Part shown: positions 28,621 to 38,974 of the stretch, one piece after another
Numbering within the stretch: position 1 is the first letter of the stretch
How the letters are laid out: each line of letters begins with the position of its first letter
Assembly (NCBI GenBank): GCA_938083195.1
Contig: CALKCK010000027.1
Span: forward strand, 1-64,000
From: an uncultured Pirellulaceae bacterium
GTDB lineage: Bacteria; Planctomycetota; Planctomycetia; Pirellulales; Pirellulaceae
Reading direction: 5' to 3'
Length of the DNA: 64,000 nucleotides
Position numbers and translations under genes: made by a program
Notes under the pieces: model-generated
The model's input: only the letters and a program-made list of their open reading frames with translations
The model's database searches: none
Told to the model about the DNA's origin: nothing

Positions 28621-29904
28621 TTAAGCACTCTTGGTTTCAGGCATCGAAAAAGATTGGGGATCAATACCGCGATTCACGATCTTTTCATCGATCACGATCT
28701 TGGTACCTTTCGGTTGATCGGGCAGGTCGTACATGATATCGAGCATGACCTGTTCGAGAATCGAGCGTAATCCACGTGCTCCCGTCCCTTTTTCCATCGC
28801 CTTCCCGGCAATTTTCGACAGCGCCCCGTCGGTGAACTTCAGTTCGCAATCTTCCATTTGGAATAGCGACTCGAATTGACGCACGAGTGCGTTTTTCGGT
28901 TCGGTCAGAACTTTGATAAGTCCTTCTTCTCCCAATGGTGCCAACGCGGTGGTTACCGGTAAACGACCCACTAATTCAGGAATTAGCCCGAATTCGAGAA
29001 TGTCATCACTAGTCACCTGCGGCATGATTTCAGCCATATCGGCTTCCTCTCGGAAACCGGCTCCAGAGCCGAATCCAATCGTCCGCTCACCAAGACGCTT
29101 TCGAATAATATCGTCGATTCCAACGAACGTACCACCACAGATAAACAGAATATTACTAGTGTCAATCTGAATGTACTGCTGCTCTGGGTGCTTACGTCCA
29201 CCCTGAGGCGGAACGTTGGCGACGGTGCCTTCTAACATTTTTAGAAGGGCTTGCTGCACGCCTTCTCCTGAAACGTCTCGAGTGATCGAAACGTTGTTGC
29301 TTGTCTTGCCAATCTTGTCGATCTCGTCAATGTAAATCACCCCACGTTGGGCTGCTTCCACATCAAAATCAGCGGCATGTAACAACTTCAAAAGAAGGTT
29401 TTCGACATCTTCACCGACATAGCCGGCTTCCGTCAGCGTCGTCGCATCACCGATTGCAAAGGGAACATTCAAGATACGTGCGAGTGTCCGAGCCAATAAA
29501 GTCTTACCCGATCCTGTAGGACCGGCAAGCATGATATTTGACTTGTCAATCTCGACGTCGTTTCCTTCCCAACCAAGCGAAAGACGCTTGTAATGATTAT
29601 GAACCGCTACGCCCAGCACCTTCTTTGCACCTTCCTGGCCAATAACGTATTCATCCATTCGTTCGACGATTTCACGCGGTGTCAAAATCTTGTTGAATAA
29701 CTGTTTTGACGGTCCTCGACGACGTTGCTCCTGTTCCAGAATTGACTGGCACAGTTCAATGCAATCTCCACAAATGTAGACATCGCCTGGCCCTTCGACC
29801 AAGGGTCCAACATCGCGATAGTTTTTACGACAAAACGAGCAATGCGCGTTCTTTTTAGATGTACCGCTCGTGCGGCGGTTTCCCGAATCGTTGCCTGCGG
29901 GCAT
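28621..29904 (-). CDS. clpX: ATP-dependent Clp protease ATP-binding subunit ClpX
   Basis: Zinc finger [31 protein letters not shown]; Walker [42 protein letters not shown]. Confidence 0.97.
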   Translation of the reverse strand: MPAGNDSGNRRTSGTSKKNAHCSFCRKNYRDVGPLVEGPGDVYICGDCIELCQSILEQEQRRRGPSKQLFNKILTPREIVERMDEYVIGQEGAKKVLGVAVHNHYKRLSLGWEGNDVEIDKSNIMLAGPTGSGKTLLARTLARILNVPFAIGDATTLTEAGYVGEDVENLLLKLLHAADFDVEAAQRGVIYIDEIDKIGKTSNNVSITRDVSGEGVQQALLKMLEGTVANVPPQGGRKHPEQQYIQIDTSNILFICGGTFVGIDDIIRKRLGERTIGFGSGAGFREEADMAEIMPQVTSDDILEFGLIPELVGRLPVTTALAPLGEEGLIKVLTEPKNALVRQFESLFQMEDCELKFTDGALSKIAGKAMEKGTGARGLRSILEQVMLDIMYDLPDQPKGTKIVIDEKIVNRGIDPQSFSMPETKSA

Positions 29905-30150
29905 TTCTACTCCTTAAAGCTTTTCTAAGTCCAACCGTTGCTATCCCAGTTGACGTTCGAACATTGCCTAGTGACTACACCTCACCAAGCAACGGTGCTT
30001 CCTTGCCCGCGAACTTCGAACTAATTTGTTCTTCAGCATAAGTGCTATCAATTCTTGACAAGCTGATAGCGACCTGTATTCTTCTACTTAGTTGTCATCT
30101 CCCCAACAACTGAAGGAAATATCCTCAATCCCATTCTCTGAAAAAGCCTG

Positions 30151-30513
30151 CTAACCGTCAGCATCTGGCTCTTCCTCAAAATCCGGCACCTCGCCAGACG
30201 ACTCTACTTGATCGTTTTTGCTGTCCGACTCGACCTCTGCCTCAGTTTTTGAACTTGAACTGATTGGATCTTTCGGGATTGAATGGGCTAACCGCGAAAA
30301 TTCATCGTCGTCTAGCTTTCCTTCGTCTCGTAATTTTTGAAAATCGCTAATGAAATCTGTTGGAGATGCTTCTCCACCTATCGCCATCTCTCTCAACGAT
30401 TTCAGCACATAATATGCAATGGCCACCAGAATGACCAACCCGGCAACAATCGCAATCCACCGAGCTTCCGGGATTTGCATTGTCTCTGTCCACAGCTTTT
30501 TGATTGCATCCAT
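30151..30513 (-). CDS. Small single-pass membrane protein with SHOCT-like segment
   Basis: WIAIVAGLVILVAIAYYVLKSL transmembrane helix followed by DFQKLRDEGKLDDDEFSRL. Confidence 0.6.
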   Translation of the reverse strand: MDAIKKLWTETMQIPEARWIAIVAGLVILVAIAYYVLKSLREMAIGGEASPTDFISDFQKLRDEGKLDDDEFSRLAHSIPKDPISSSSKTEAEVESDSKNDQVESSGEVPDFEEEPDADG

Positions 30514-31135
30514 GGCTTCGCAGCAACCCTCAACTTATTTTGGAACTAAAAAAAACAAACAGCCATCTTTTTACCATGGCCGTTCAAACGTTATTCAGGC
30601 TTGCCAATTATAACGTTTTTCGCGGTCTGCGCTTAGTTCAATCTTCGCCAACGCCAGCCGCTCAGACTCGGTTTTTCCCAATCCGAACCAACCAATACCC
30701 AGATGCCGGGCAAGAAAATTGACCCCGACAATTCGGCTCCAACCGCCCTCCAGCATTCCAGCTCCATCTCGCTGATTCCCATCGATCCCAACGCAAATCT
30801 CCCGTCTATCCCCCTACACAATTTCTCCGAAGTTCCAAATTAAATCGGATCGCACGGGTGTTACGTGATCTAACGATTATTGGTTCGGTTAATTTTTTCG
30901 CATCGTTGCGAGACGATCTCCATTGGTGAAAAACCGTCAATAAAGTCGCGAAGCCCCGATCTCATGCGATCCTCAAAAACAAAATACTCGGTGGCTTTTC
31001 AGCGATCCTGAAGCTTTCGTGGTTTCCAGTCGAATTCGAAAAGGGGGAGTTTTGCGCCAAATTTTGGCAACGTAGTAGATTCGATTAACTCCCAATCAAT
31101 CGATCGCAACACAAAAGGTCACCCGGCCCGGGCTG

Positions 31136-33583
31136 GTGCGTAGAACTGATCGACTAGCGATGAGGCGTCTCGAAATGAATCAATTCAACCGTTCGCAAGT
31201 CTTCGACAGGCCCACTTGGCCCCCAGCGATCCGCTCAACTCGTATGACAGCCCAGCCAAGACGATCTCGACGCGTCCGTTTCGGTTTCAAAGCTACGCGA
31301 TTGACAACCGCACGATTGGCCCTGATCTGCGGATTGTTGCTGACGCTGTTACTCAATCAAAGCGCCGCTCAGAATACAAATCGAAATGGTGGGAAACCAG
31401 TCACGCGACAAGGGATTACAGCGACAACATCACAAATCTCACAACCAAAATTAAGACTGGCTCAAGACGTTTTTCGCAAGTTCAACCAACCGTCAAGTGC
31501 CCCATTCTCACCCCCAGCCCGTTCAGAAATGAATCGAGTTAAAACGGTTGGCACCAACCTCCGCTCGTTTGGGATCCCCTTCGCAATTAATGCAAACAAC
31601 AGTGCTTTTATTGAAGTCCAACTCTATCTTTCGCGCGATCTTGGTTCGACGTGGAATTTTGTCGGCCGTCAAACCACCGACCAGAAAGACTTCCCTTTTA
31701 AATCCACTGAGGACGGTGAATACTGGTTCTCGATGAAGACGCTCGACCGCGATCGTCGCCTGCTACCGGAAGGGAATCCTCAACCAGAACTAAAAATTAT
31801 CGTGGACACGGTTAAACCGACTCTCGATTTTCAAGTAGAGGCCGATGCTGCAGGTCGTGTCGTCTGCCGCTGGACGGCAAAAGATAAAAACCTGCGTCCG
31901 GAGTCCTTGCAAATATATTATCAAAATGCCAACTCAAGCAATTCCGTTAATGATTGGAAACGAGTCCCCATCAACTTGAACGGAAGACAAAGAGGCGGAG
32001 TTTATTCGGATCAAATTGCCTGGTGGCCGGAAACGAAAGAGCGACAATTAAAAGTCGTGGTCGAGATCAAAGACATTGCGGGGAATGCCGTTCAAGCCGA
32101 CCGACTGCTCACGATCCAATCCGCAACATGGAGGCACAGTTCGGAGTCGACTGCTCAAATCAACGATCGGCCACAACCATCTCGGGATATCGCGATCTCA
32201 AAATCGCAATTGCCTATCGACTCGCGCCAATCGCCTCTCCAAAACAACTATGCGACGACTCAATTTCGTTCACCGCAAGAACACTTTGGGATGGCTTCTT
32301 CGAAGATCCAGACCGCAACAAAACCAAGTCAACCTGTCCCCAGATCGTTTTCGCCACCCCAAAGCACTCAAAATATAGTAGCACCAAAGGCAGGCGTACC
32401 CTCTGCCGTAGTCGCGAAGAACGCAGATTCGATTGTTTGGGAAAGCGAAACAAAACGAGAATTTTCAAAAAATCAAACAAACGTAGCGACCACGCGTCCA
32501 CGGAGCTTTCCACTCGACTATCAACTCCCCGCACAACCCGCTCCTCGACAACTCCTCGCACGACCTTCGCTCGAGGCTCCCCCCAATACAAGCACCACAA
32601 AAGTTTCGAAAGGGATGTTTATTGGCGAGTCCTCGACAATGGGTGCCACCAACCAATACCGTGGTCCGCAAGCTCCAACCAAGCGGCCCATTACGGCGCC
32701 AACGTTAGTTCCGGCCGTCTCCACTCAACCTCCGATGGTTCCCCCCGCTGACGGACAGTACTCGACCCAACCACTTCCCAAACTTCCACCGGCAACTAGA
32801 CCTGAGAGCCTCACAACGACGTTGAAGCCAGCCAGTGAAACTGAGCCGGCAAATCCAAATATAAGCCAGCCAATTCAAACCGTATTTCCAGCTGAAAAAT
32901 CAGACTGGCAACCCAGCCCTTCATCCACAGTTGTAAAAAAGCCAAAAATGAATTCCAAGGACCAAGTGATTGGTTCAATGCGTTTTGACCTTCAGTACGC
33001 AATCGATGCGATTGATCCGTCAGGCGTAGATCGGGTAATTTTGTGGGGAACTCGGGATGGTATTCAATGGGAATCCTGGGCGAGCGATCCCGACAGTCGA
33101 AGTCCATTCCCTGTGTCCGTCGAGCAGAACGGAACTTACGGTTTTCGAATCGTCGTACACTCCAAAGACGGCTTAACTGGCACCGGGCCTTCGACTGGCG
33201 ACCCCGCCGACATCTGGATCACAGTGGATACCGAAAAACCGCAGACTAGAATTAATTCGGTTCCGTACGGACGCGGTCGCGAGGCAGGTCAACTCGTAAT
33301 TAACTACACCGTCAACGATTCAGAACTTACGCTTCGACCAATCACTCTCGCATATAGCGGTAACGCCAGTGGACCTTGGATAATTATTGACGAAAACCTC
33401 AGTAACGCTGGCCAACATCTGTGGAAGCCTGGAACCGAGGTGCCGCAGAAGATATTCCTGAGAATCGAAGCCCGTGATAAGGCTGGAAACATTGGAACTC
33501 ACCTGCTTCAACAACCCATCGATATCTCAGGGCTCGTTCCCAGTGGAACCATTAGCGGAGTTTCGGTTGTCGGCAAAAACTAA
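31136..33583 (+). CDS. Large secreted protein: two related Ig-like/beta-sandwich modules flanking a Pro/Ser/Gln-rich linker (start uncertain, GTG 31136 or a downstream ATG)
   Basis: Related blocks 'VQLYLSRDLGSTWNFVGRQTTD...DTVKPTLDFQVEA' and 'VILWGTRDGIQWESWASDPD...DTEKPQTRINSVP' with low-complexity sequence between. Confidence 0.75.
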   Translation: MRRTDRLAMRRLEMNQFNRSQVFDRPTWPPAIRSTRMTAQPRRSRRVRFGFKATRLTTARLALICGLLLTLLLNQSAAQNTNRNGGKPVTRQGITATTSQISQPKLRLAQDVFRKFNQPSSAPFSPPARSEMNRVKTVGTNLRSFGIPFAINANNSAFIEVQLYLSRDLGSTWNFVGRQTTDQKDFPFKSTEDGEYWFSMKTLDRDRRLLPEGNPQPELKIIVDTVKPTLDFQVEADAAGRVVCRWTAKDKNLRPESLQIYYQNANSSNSVNDWKRVPINLNGRQRGGVYSDQIAWWPETKERQLKVVVEIKDIAGNAVQADRLLTIQSATWRHSSESTAQINDRPQPSRDIAISKSQLPIDSRQSPLQNNYATTQFRSPQEHFGMASSKIQTATKPSQPVPRSFSPPQSTQNIVAPKAGVPSAVVAKNADSIVWESETKREFSKNQTNVATTRPRSFPLDYQLPAQPAPRQLLARPSLEAPPNTSTTKVSKGMFIGESSTMGATNQYRGPQAPTKRPITAPTLVPAVSTQPPMVPPADGQYSTQPLPKLPPATRPESLTTTLKPASETEPANPNISQPIQTVFPAEKSDWQPSPSSTVVKKPKMNSKDQVIGSMRFDLQYAIDAIDPSGVDRVILWGTRDGIQWESWASDPDSRSPFPVSVEQNGTYGFRIVVHSKDGLTGTGPSTGDPADIWITVDTEKPQTRINSVPYGRGREAGQLVINYTVNDSELTLRPITLAYSGNASGPWIIIDENLSNAGQHLWKPGTEVPQKIFLRIEARDKAGNIGTHLLQQPIDISGLVPSGTISGVSVVGKN

Positions 33584-33744
33584 CATCGCAATTATCAATT
33601 GTGATTCACTCAAAGCTTAGCCCCAGAAACGGACTGCACTCCCTCTGCCAAAAGGACGGATAACTGAACCGATCCGACAACTGAACCGCTTTAAGACAGA
33701 TCAAAAACACGATATCCTGTCTTTCTTCTCAACGATTTCACCCC

Positions 33745-34947
33745 GTGGTAGACAAACTCATGTCGTTTTTTTTCAGTTGCAGACAATTCCTTGTCTTGGG
33801 GTTGGTGTTCGTAATCCCCGCAGCGGTCGCTCGCGCGCAGTCCACGCCTACCCCAGACTCTCCAGCAAAACCAACGACACTCTTCTCATTCGATCCGACC
33901 CCAAGCCTCGTCGTGCCGGTCACGAAACTCACAAAAGCAAAGTACCCAGTCATCGACGTCCATTCTCATTTTGGAATACGACTGAAGGGCGACCGAGAAG
34001 CACTGCAGCATTACTTAACTCAAATGTCTGCTAATCAGATTGCCATCTCAATTAGTCTCGACGCAGTGCTCGGCAGCGAAGAAGACCACTTAGATTTCAT
34101 AAATGCCACCGAGTCCAGTGCCGTTGTCGCGTTCGCCCACATTGATTTTAAAGGCACGGGGGGGAAAGACCCCGCAAGTTGGGCCTGCAACCAACCTGGA
34201 TTCGTTCGAAATTGTGTTGAGCAATTACGCGCAGCCAAAACGAAGGGAATCTTAGGACTCAAATTTTTCAAATCATTCGGTCTCACCTACAAAGATAAAA
34301 CTGGCACGCTGATTAAAATCGACGATCAAACATTTGATCCCATCTGGGAAGCCTGTGGACAATTGGGGCTACCGGTAATCATGCATGTCGCCGATCCCAT
34401 CGCATTTTTCAAACCAATTGATGCGAACAACGAACGCTGGGAGGAACTCAGCCGCCATCCGGATTGGAGTTTTCACGGAGCTGCGTTCCCTGACCGACAA
34501 GAACTACTATCGGCTCGCAACCGAATACTAAAGCGGCATCCGGAGACGATCTTCATTGGAGCTCATTGCGCCAACAGCAGTGAAGATCTGAAACAGCTTA
34601 GTGGCTGGCTCGACAAATACCCAAATCTGATGATCGGGTTTGCATCTCGCATCAACGAACTCGGGCGCCAACCTTACACAGCACGAAAATTTTTCATTCA
34701 ATATCAAGACCGTATTCTTTTTTCCACCGATGGACCCTGGCCCGATCTCAGACTGAGTTATTACTGGCGGTTTCTTGAGACCTATGATGAGTACTTTCCC
34801 TACAGTGAAAAATCTCCGCCGCCTCAAGGGATGTGGAGAATTTATGGAATCGGTTTACCCGACACTGTTTTAAAAAAAATTTACTTCGAGAATGCACTCA
34901 GAATTTTGCCAGCGCTGAAACCAATTTATGAAACCTCAGACCATTAA
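33745..34947 (+). CDS. Secreted amidohydrolase-family (TIM-barrel metal-dependent hydrolase) protein
   Basis: YPVIDVHSHFGIRL...LPVIMHVADP...ETIFIGAHCANSSEDL...RILFSTDGPW. Confidence 0.85.
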   Translation: MVDKLMSFFFSCRQFLVLGLVFVIPAAVARAQSTPTPDSPAKPTTLFSFDPTPSLVVPVTKLTKAKYPVIDVHSHFGIRLKGDREALQHYLTQMSANQIAISISLDAVLGSEEDHLDFINATESSAVVAFAHIDFKGTGGKDPASWACNQPGFVRNCVEQLRAAKTKGILGLKFFKSFGLTYKDKTGTLIKIDDQTFDPIWEACGQLGLPVIMHVADPIAFFKPIDANNERWEELSRHPDWSFHGAAFPDRQELLSARNRILKRHPETIFIGAHCANSSEDLKQLSGWLDKYPNLMIGFASRINELGRQPYTARKFFIQYQDRILFSTDGPWPDLRLSYYWRFLETYDEYFPYSEKSPPPQGMWRIYGIGLPDTVLKKIYFENALRILPALKPIYETSDH

Positions 34948-35144
34948 ACGCCTACTGGGTTCACTGACTTTGTAATTACCAGCATTTATCCGTCGCCTTG
35001 GCAACTAAAAACGCTCCGTTCTAGTATTTAGCAGGGTAGGGGACTGGCGTAATTACTCACCCTTCTCCTGTCTAGGGAGTCGAAATTGGAACAAAAACGG
35101 CTTATGCTGTTGGAGACTTACCGGAAACGAAATGGATCCAACCC

Positions 35145-37049
35145 ATGTCCAAAACAACAACGCAAGCCGAACCGTCTTCCCAGACGCCGAATCTCCCCGA
35201 AATAACGCTCCGCGTCATTGTGTTGGGCATCATCCTTTCCGTCGTCATGGGAGCCGCCAATGTGTACGTTGGCCTAAAAGCTGGGATGACGGTCTCAGCT
35301 TCGATCCCGGCGGCGGTCATGTCGATGTTGTTATTTCGATACCTGTTTCGCAAGCCCAGCATTCTCGAAGCTAATCAAGTTCAAACGTGCGCCTCGGCGG
35401 GCGAGTCCCTGGCCGCTGGCATTATTTTCACAATGCCGGCGATGATTTTAATCGGCCACTGGAAATCCTTTGACTACTGGACGATTACTCTCGTCGCGTT
35501 TACTGGTGGAATGTTAGGCATCCTGTTTATGATTCCAATGCGTCGAGTTTTTGTAGTTAACAACGACGACTTAAAATACCCCGAAGGTATCGCGTGCGCT
35601 GCCGTTCTTAATGCAGGCGGACAAGAAAGCGATGCAAGTGCGGGTCGCAGTCTAATTTTTGGCGGCATTTTAGGTGCCCTCGTAAAAGTCGTCGGTGGAT
35701 TTTTCTCGCTGATCAACGGGAGCCTTGAAACGGCGACCGTCGTTAATTCACGAGTTCTTTATTTTGGCGGAGACATTTCGCCAATGTTAATTGCCGTCGG
35801 GTTCATCGTTCGACTCAACGTCGCCATCTTAATTTTCATTGGTGGCGGACTGGCTTGGCTGATTGGAATCCCATTACTTGGCGGAGGCTTAGCGGACGTA
35901 AATCCTGTGGATCAAGCCTATGGTATCTGGAGCGGACAGATGCGTTATGTGGGCGTGGGTGCCATGGTGGTCGGCGGATTTAGCGCCTTGATCGCCGTTC
36001 GAAAAGGCCTACTCGCGGCGGTCTTAAATCTCTGGCATGGATTTCGAAAGAAGCCAGACCCCAATGAAAAACTTTCACAACGCGACATCCCTTCATGGGC
36101 CATTTTAGCGCTCGGAAGCATTTGCCTCGCACTGCTGGCTGTTGTTAATTTTTCATTCACCAACAACGCCGGAATCACTTTACTCTCTACCTCCGTGATG
36201 CTGGTCATGGGTTTCTTTTTTACAGCCGTCGCAAGCTATATCGTTGGACTTGTTGGGAATTCAAACAGCCCCGTTTCAGGGATGACCATCACGGCTGTTT
36301 TGGTTGCCGGTGGATTGCTGTACTTATTTAACTACACCGGTGCTGAGGCTGCGGTCGCAACTCTCGGAATTGCCGCGATCGTATGCTGCGTGGCTTGCAC
36401 CAGCGGCGACGTTTGCAATGATTTAAAAACGGGCTCAATTGTCGGCGCCTCTCCCTTCCGCCAGCAGATCATGCAGATCCTAGGCGTCTTCGTTGCCGCA
36501 TTCGTCATGGCCCCGATTCTAACTCTCCTCCATGAAAACACTCCCGGAGGAATTGGCGGAAAAGAGCTTTCCGCACCACAAGCTGGATTATTCGCAAGCC
36601 TTGCCGAAGGTTTCTCCGGCAAAGGTGAGCTGCCTTGGCAACTAATTGGAATCGGTGCAGGACTGGGAGTCGTCATTTTAGTGATTGACGAATATTTGAA
36701 ACAACAAAAATTTAAATTCCGCGCCCATTTAATGCCAATCGCCGTTGGTATGTACTTACCGTTCGGACTAGCAACTCCCATTTTAATCGGCGGATTGATT
36801 GCTTATTTTTACTCCCGCAATATTCCCGAGAAGGACCACGAAGAAACGCTTCACAGGGGCGTTCTATTTTCGTCCGGCGTTATCGCAGGTGAAGCGTTAA
36901 CTGCTGTTGGAATTGCGGGGCTCGCCGCATGGGGCATCCAATCGCTTGACTTCGACATTGCCTCTAAAACAGTTACATTTATTACCGCACTAGCGGCGAT
37001 TGCAATCGTAGTGGCGTTTGCCCTATTCACCCGTCCCCCAAAAAAATAG
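35145..37049 (+). CDS. OPT family oligopeptide transporter
   Basis: ITLRVIVLGIILSVVMGAANVYVGLKAGMTVSASIPAAV...NNDDLKYPEGIACAAVL...CTSGDVCNDLKTGSIVGASPFRQQ. Confidence 0.93.
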   Translation: MSKTTTQAEPSSQTPNLPEITLRVIVLGIILSVVMGAANVYVGLKAGMTVSASIPAAVMSMLLFRYLFRKPSILEANQVQTCASAGESLAAGIIFTMPAMILIGHWKSFDYWTITLVAFTGGMLGILFMIPMRRVFVVNNDDLKYPEGIACAAVLNAGGQESDASAGRSLIFGGILGALVKVVGGFFSLINGSLETATVVNSRVLYFGGDISPMLIAVGFIVRLNVAILIFIGGGLAWLIGIPLLGGGLADVNPVDQAYGIWSGQMRYVGVGAMVVGGFSALIAVRKGLLAAVLNLWHGFRKKPDPNEKLSQRDIPSWAILALGSICLALLAVVNFSFTNNAGITLLSTSVMLVMGFFFTAVASYIVGLVGNSNSPVSGMTITAVLVAGGLLYLFNYTGAEAAVATLGIAAIVCCVACTSGDVCNDLKTGSIVGASPFRQQIMQILGVFVAAFVMAPILTLLHENTPGGIGGKELSAPQAGLFASLAEGFSGKGELPWQLIGIGAGLGVVILVIDEYLKQQKFKFRAHLMPIAVGMYLPFGLATPILIGGLIAYFYSRNIPEKDHEETLHRGVLFSSGVIAGEALTAVGIAGLAAWGIQSLDFDIASKTVTFITALAAIAIVVAFALFTRPPKK

Positions 37050-37068
37050 ATAGCTCAAATCGAATTAT

Positions 37069-38166
37069 ATGAATGGAACCCATCACGTTTTCGAGTTCCT
37101 CGAGAAATCGTCATTGCAGGACCTTACTGGAGCTTGCGCGATATTCGGAAGCGAACGGTTTTTAAAAAAATTAGCCGTTAAACATATAACCGAGACCATC
37201 GGAAGTGATGAAGATTTCGTGCCCTCGGAATACGACTCCAACCATGCAGCATGGCCAGCCATTTGGCCAGACGTTCACGATGAACTTTCGACTCGAAGCC
37301 TCTTTGGGGGAAATAGTCCCAAAATAGTTCTAGTGGACGATGCCGATAAATTTGTCACCGAAAACAGAGATCGCATTCACGAATATGTATCTCAAAAAAA
37401 AGGATCTGGGTTACTCGTCCTTATCGTTAACACCTGGGCAAGTAACACAAAGCTTTACAAACTAATAGATAAAGTGGGCTTTCAAATTCGCTGCGATCCT
37501 CCCAAAACCAGCCCCAAGAGTAAGACCGCGGATGAACCTCGAATCGTTCAGTGGCTAATCCAAAGAGCGAAAGATGAATATGAGTTTTCGTTGCCCAAAA
37601 TGGGCGGTCAAATGTTAGTTGATCTGACTAATTGTGAGTTTGGCCGCATGGATCAAGAGCTCCAAAAATTATCACTCTTCGCTGACAACAAAGGAAAAGT
37701 CAGCCAAGAGACAATTAAAAAGGTGGTGGGGGGTTGGCGGGCGCGAACCATGTGGGATGCTGTGGATGCCGCCGCAGATGGCGATGCGAATCGCGCCGTC
37801 ACCTTGCTTGACCAACTACTTCGAAGTGGTGAACACCCACTCGGGTTATTCGGCCAACTCTCATGGTCACTCAGACGCTATTCAACCACGTCCGAAATCG
37901 TCATGCGGCAAATGCGGCAAAAAAAGAAACCAGACTTGGCCTCGGCGGTTCGACAGGCCGGGTTCCGAAGCTGGGGCGGAGAAATTGAAACGGCGCAAAC
38001 GCGAATTAGACAACTAGGAAGAAAACGAGCCGAGCTGATGCTGGACTGGCTCCTGGAAGCTGACATGCAGCTAAAAAATACACATTCCAAAGAAGATCGC
38101 GGACGATTAGTCTTGGAAAAACTATTCGTGAGGATGGCCAAAGAACTCGGCCCCAATGCGGCTTGA
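37069..38166 (+). CDS. holA: DNA polymerase III subunit delta
   Basis: FGSERFLKKLAV...VLVDDADKFVTENRDRIHEYV...NCEFGRMDQELQKLSLFADNKGKVSQETIKKVVGG...HPLGLFGQLSWSLRRY. Confidence 0.85.
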   Translation: MNGTHHVFEFLEKSSLQDLTGACAIFGSERFLKKLAVKHITETIGSDEDFVPSEYDSNHAAWPAIWPDVHDELSTRSLFGGNSPKIVLVDDADKFVTENRDRIHEYVSQKKGSGLLVLIVNTWASNTKLYKLIDKVGFQIRCDPPKTSPKSKTADEPRIVQWLIQRAKDEYEFSLPKMGGQMLVDLTNCEFGRMDQELQKLSLFADNKGKVSQETIKKVVGGWRARTMWDAVDAAADGDANRAVTLLDQLLRSGEHPLGLFGQLSWSLRRYSTTSEIVMRQMRQKKKPDLASAVRQAGFRSWGGEIETAQTRIRQLGRKRAELMLDWLLEADMQLKNTHSKEDRGRLVLEKLFVRMAKELGPNAA

Positions 38167-38270
38167 TAATCGCGACCGTCGTTAATACTCCAAGCCAAAC
38201 GAATACGACGAGAGACAATTTAGAAAAACGAAAATACAAAGCATGCCGATAACGGCAGATTGGATTTAAA

Positions 38271-38873
38271 ATGATTAAAGCATTGACAATTTCCCTCGGC
38301 GTGGTTGCAGCAGCAGCGGTTCTGGTCGCTTTGTGGGTCATTAGTATTTACAACAAACTCATTTCTCTCCGGAATATGTTTGAAAATGGATTCGCGCAAA
38401 TTGACGTGCAACTTAAACGCCGCTATGACCTGATTCCCAATCTTGTGAACACGGCCAAGGGTTACATGGCGCACGAGAAAGAGACACTCGAAGCGGTGAT
38501 TCAGGCGCGCAATCAAGCCCTCACTGCGTCGACTGCAGCCGCCGCTAATCCCGGCGAAAAGGCGTCCATGAACCAATTAACCTCTGCCGAATCTAACCTC
38601 GATGGAGCAATTGGGCGGTTGTTGATGATTGCAGAATCGTATCCCGACCTCAAAGCAAATGAAAACATGCTGGCCATTCAGGAAGAGCTAGTTTCGACAG
38701 AAAACAAAATTGCGTTTTCACGCCAGGCTTTTAACGATGGTGCAACCCGCTACAACACCTACCTTCAGCAGTTCCCAACGAACATCATTGGAGGCATGTT
38801 CAAATTTAGTTCATGCCAACTATTTGAAGTAGATGAACCGACAGAACGCAAAGCTCCCAAAGTCGAGTTCTAG
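38271..38873 (+). CDS. LemA family protein
   Basis: YNKLISLRNMFENGFAQIDVQLKRRYDLIPNLVNTAKGYMAHEKETLEAVIQAR. Confidence 0.96.
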   Translation: MIKALTISLGVVAAAAVLVALWVISIYNKLISLRNMFENGFAQIDVQLKRRYDLIPNLVNTAKGYMAHEKETLEAVIQARNQALTASTAAAANPGEKASMNQLTSAESNLDGAIGRLLMIAESYPDLKANENMLAIQEELVSTENKIAFSRQAFNDGATRYNTYLQQFPTNIIGGMFKFSSCQLFEVDEPTERKAPKVEF

Positions 38874-38974
38874 TTCTGGAAAAATCAAAACTCCTCAAGG
38901 ATACCTCCCGTTGAAAATATCCGCGGAGGATTTTCAACCGTCACATTGTTTGATAGCAATCTCAAGGAATCGTC

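Noticed and set aside
31954-32751. 265-aa plus-strand ORF METSPHQLERKTKRRS...
   Set aside because: Out-of-frame shadow of the large linker-rich protein at 31136-33583; composition is not protein-like.
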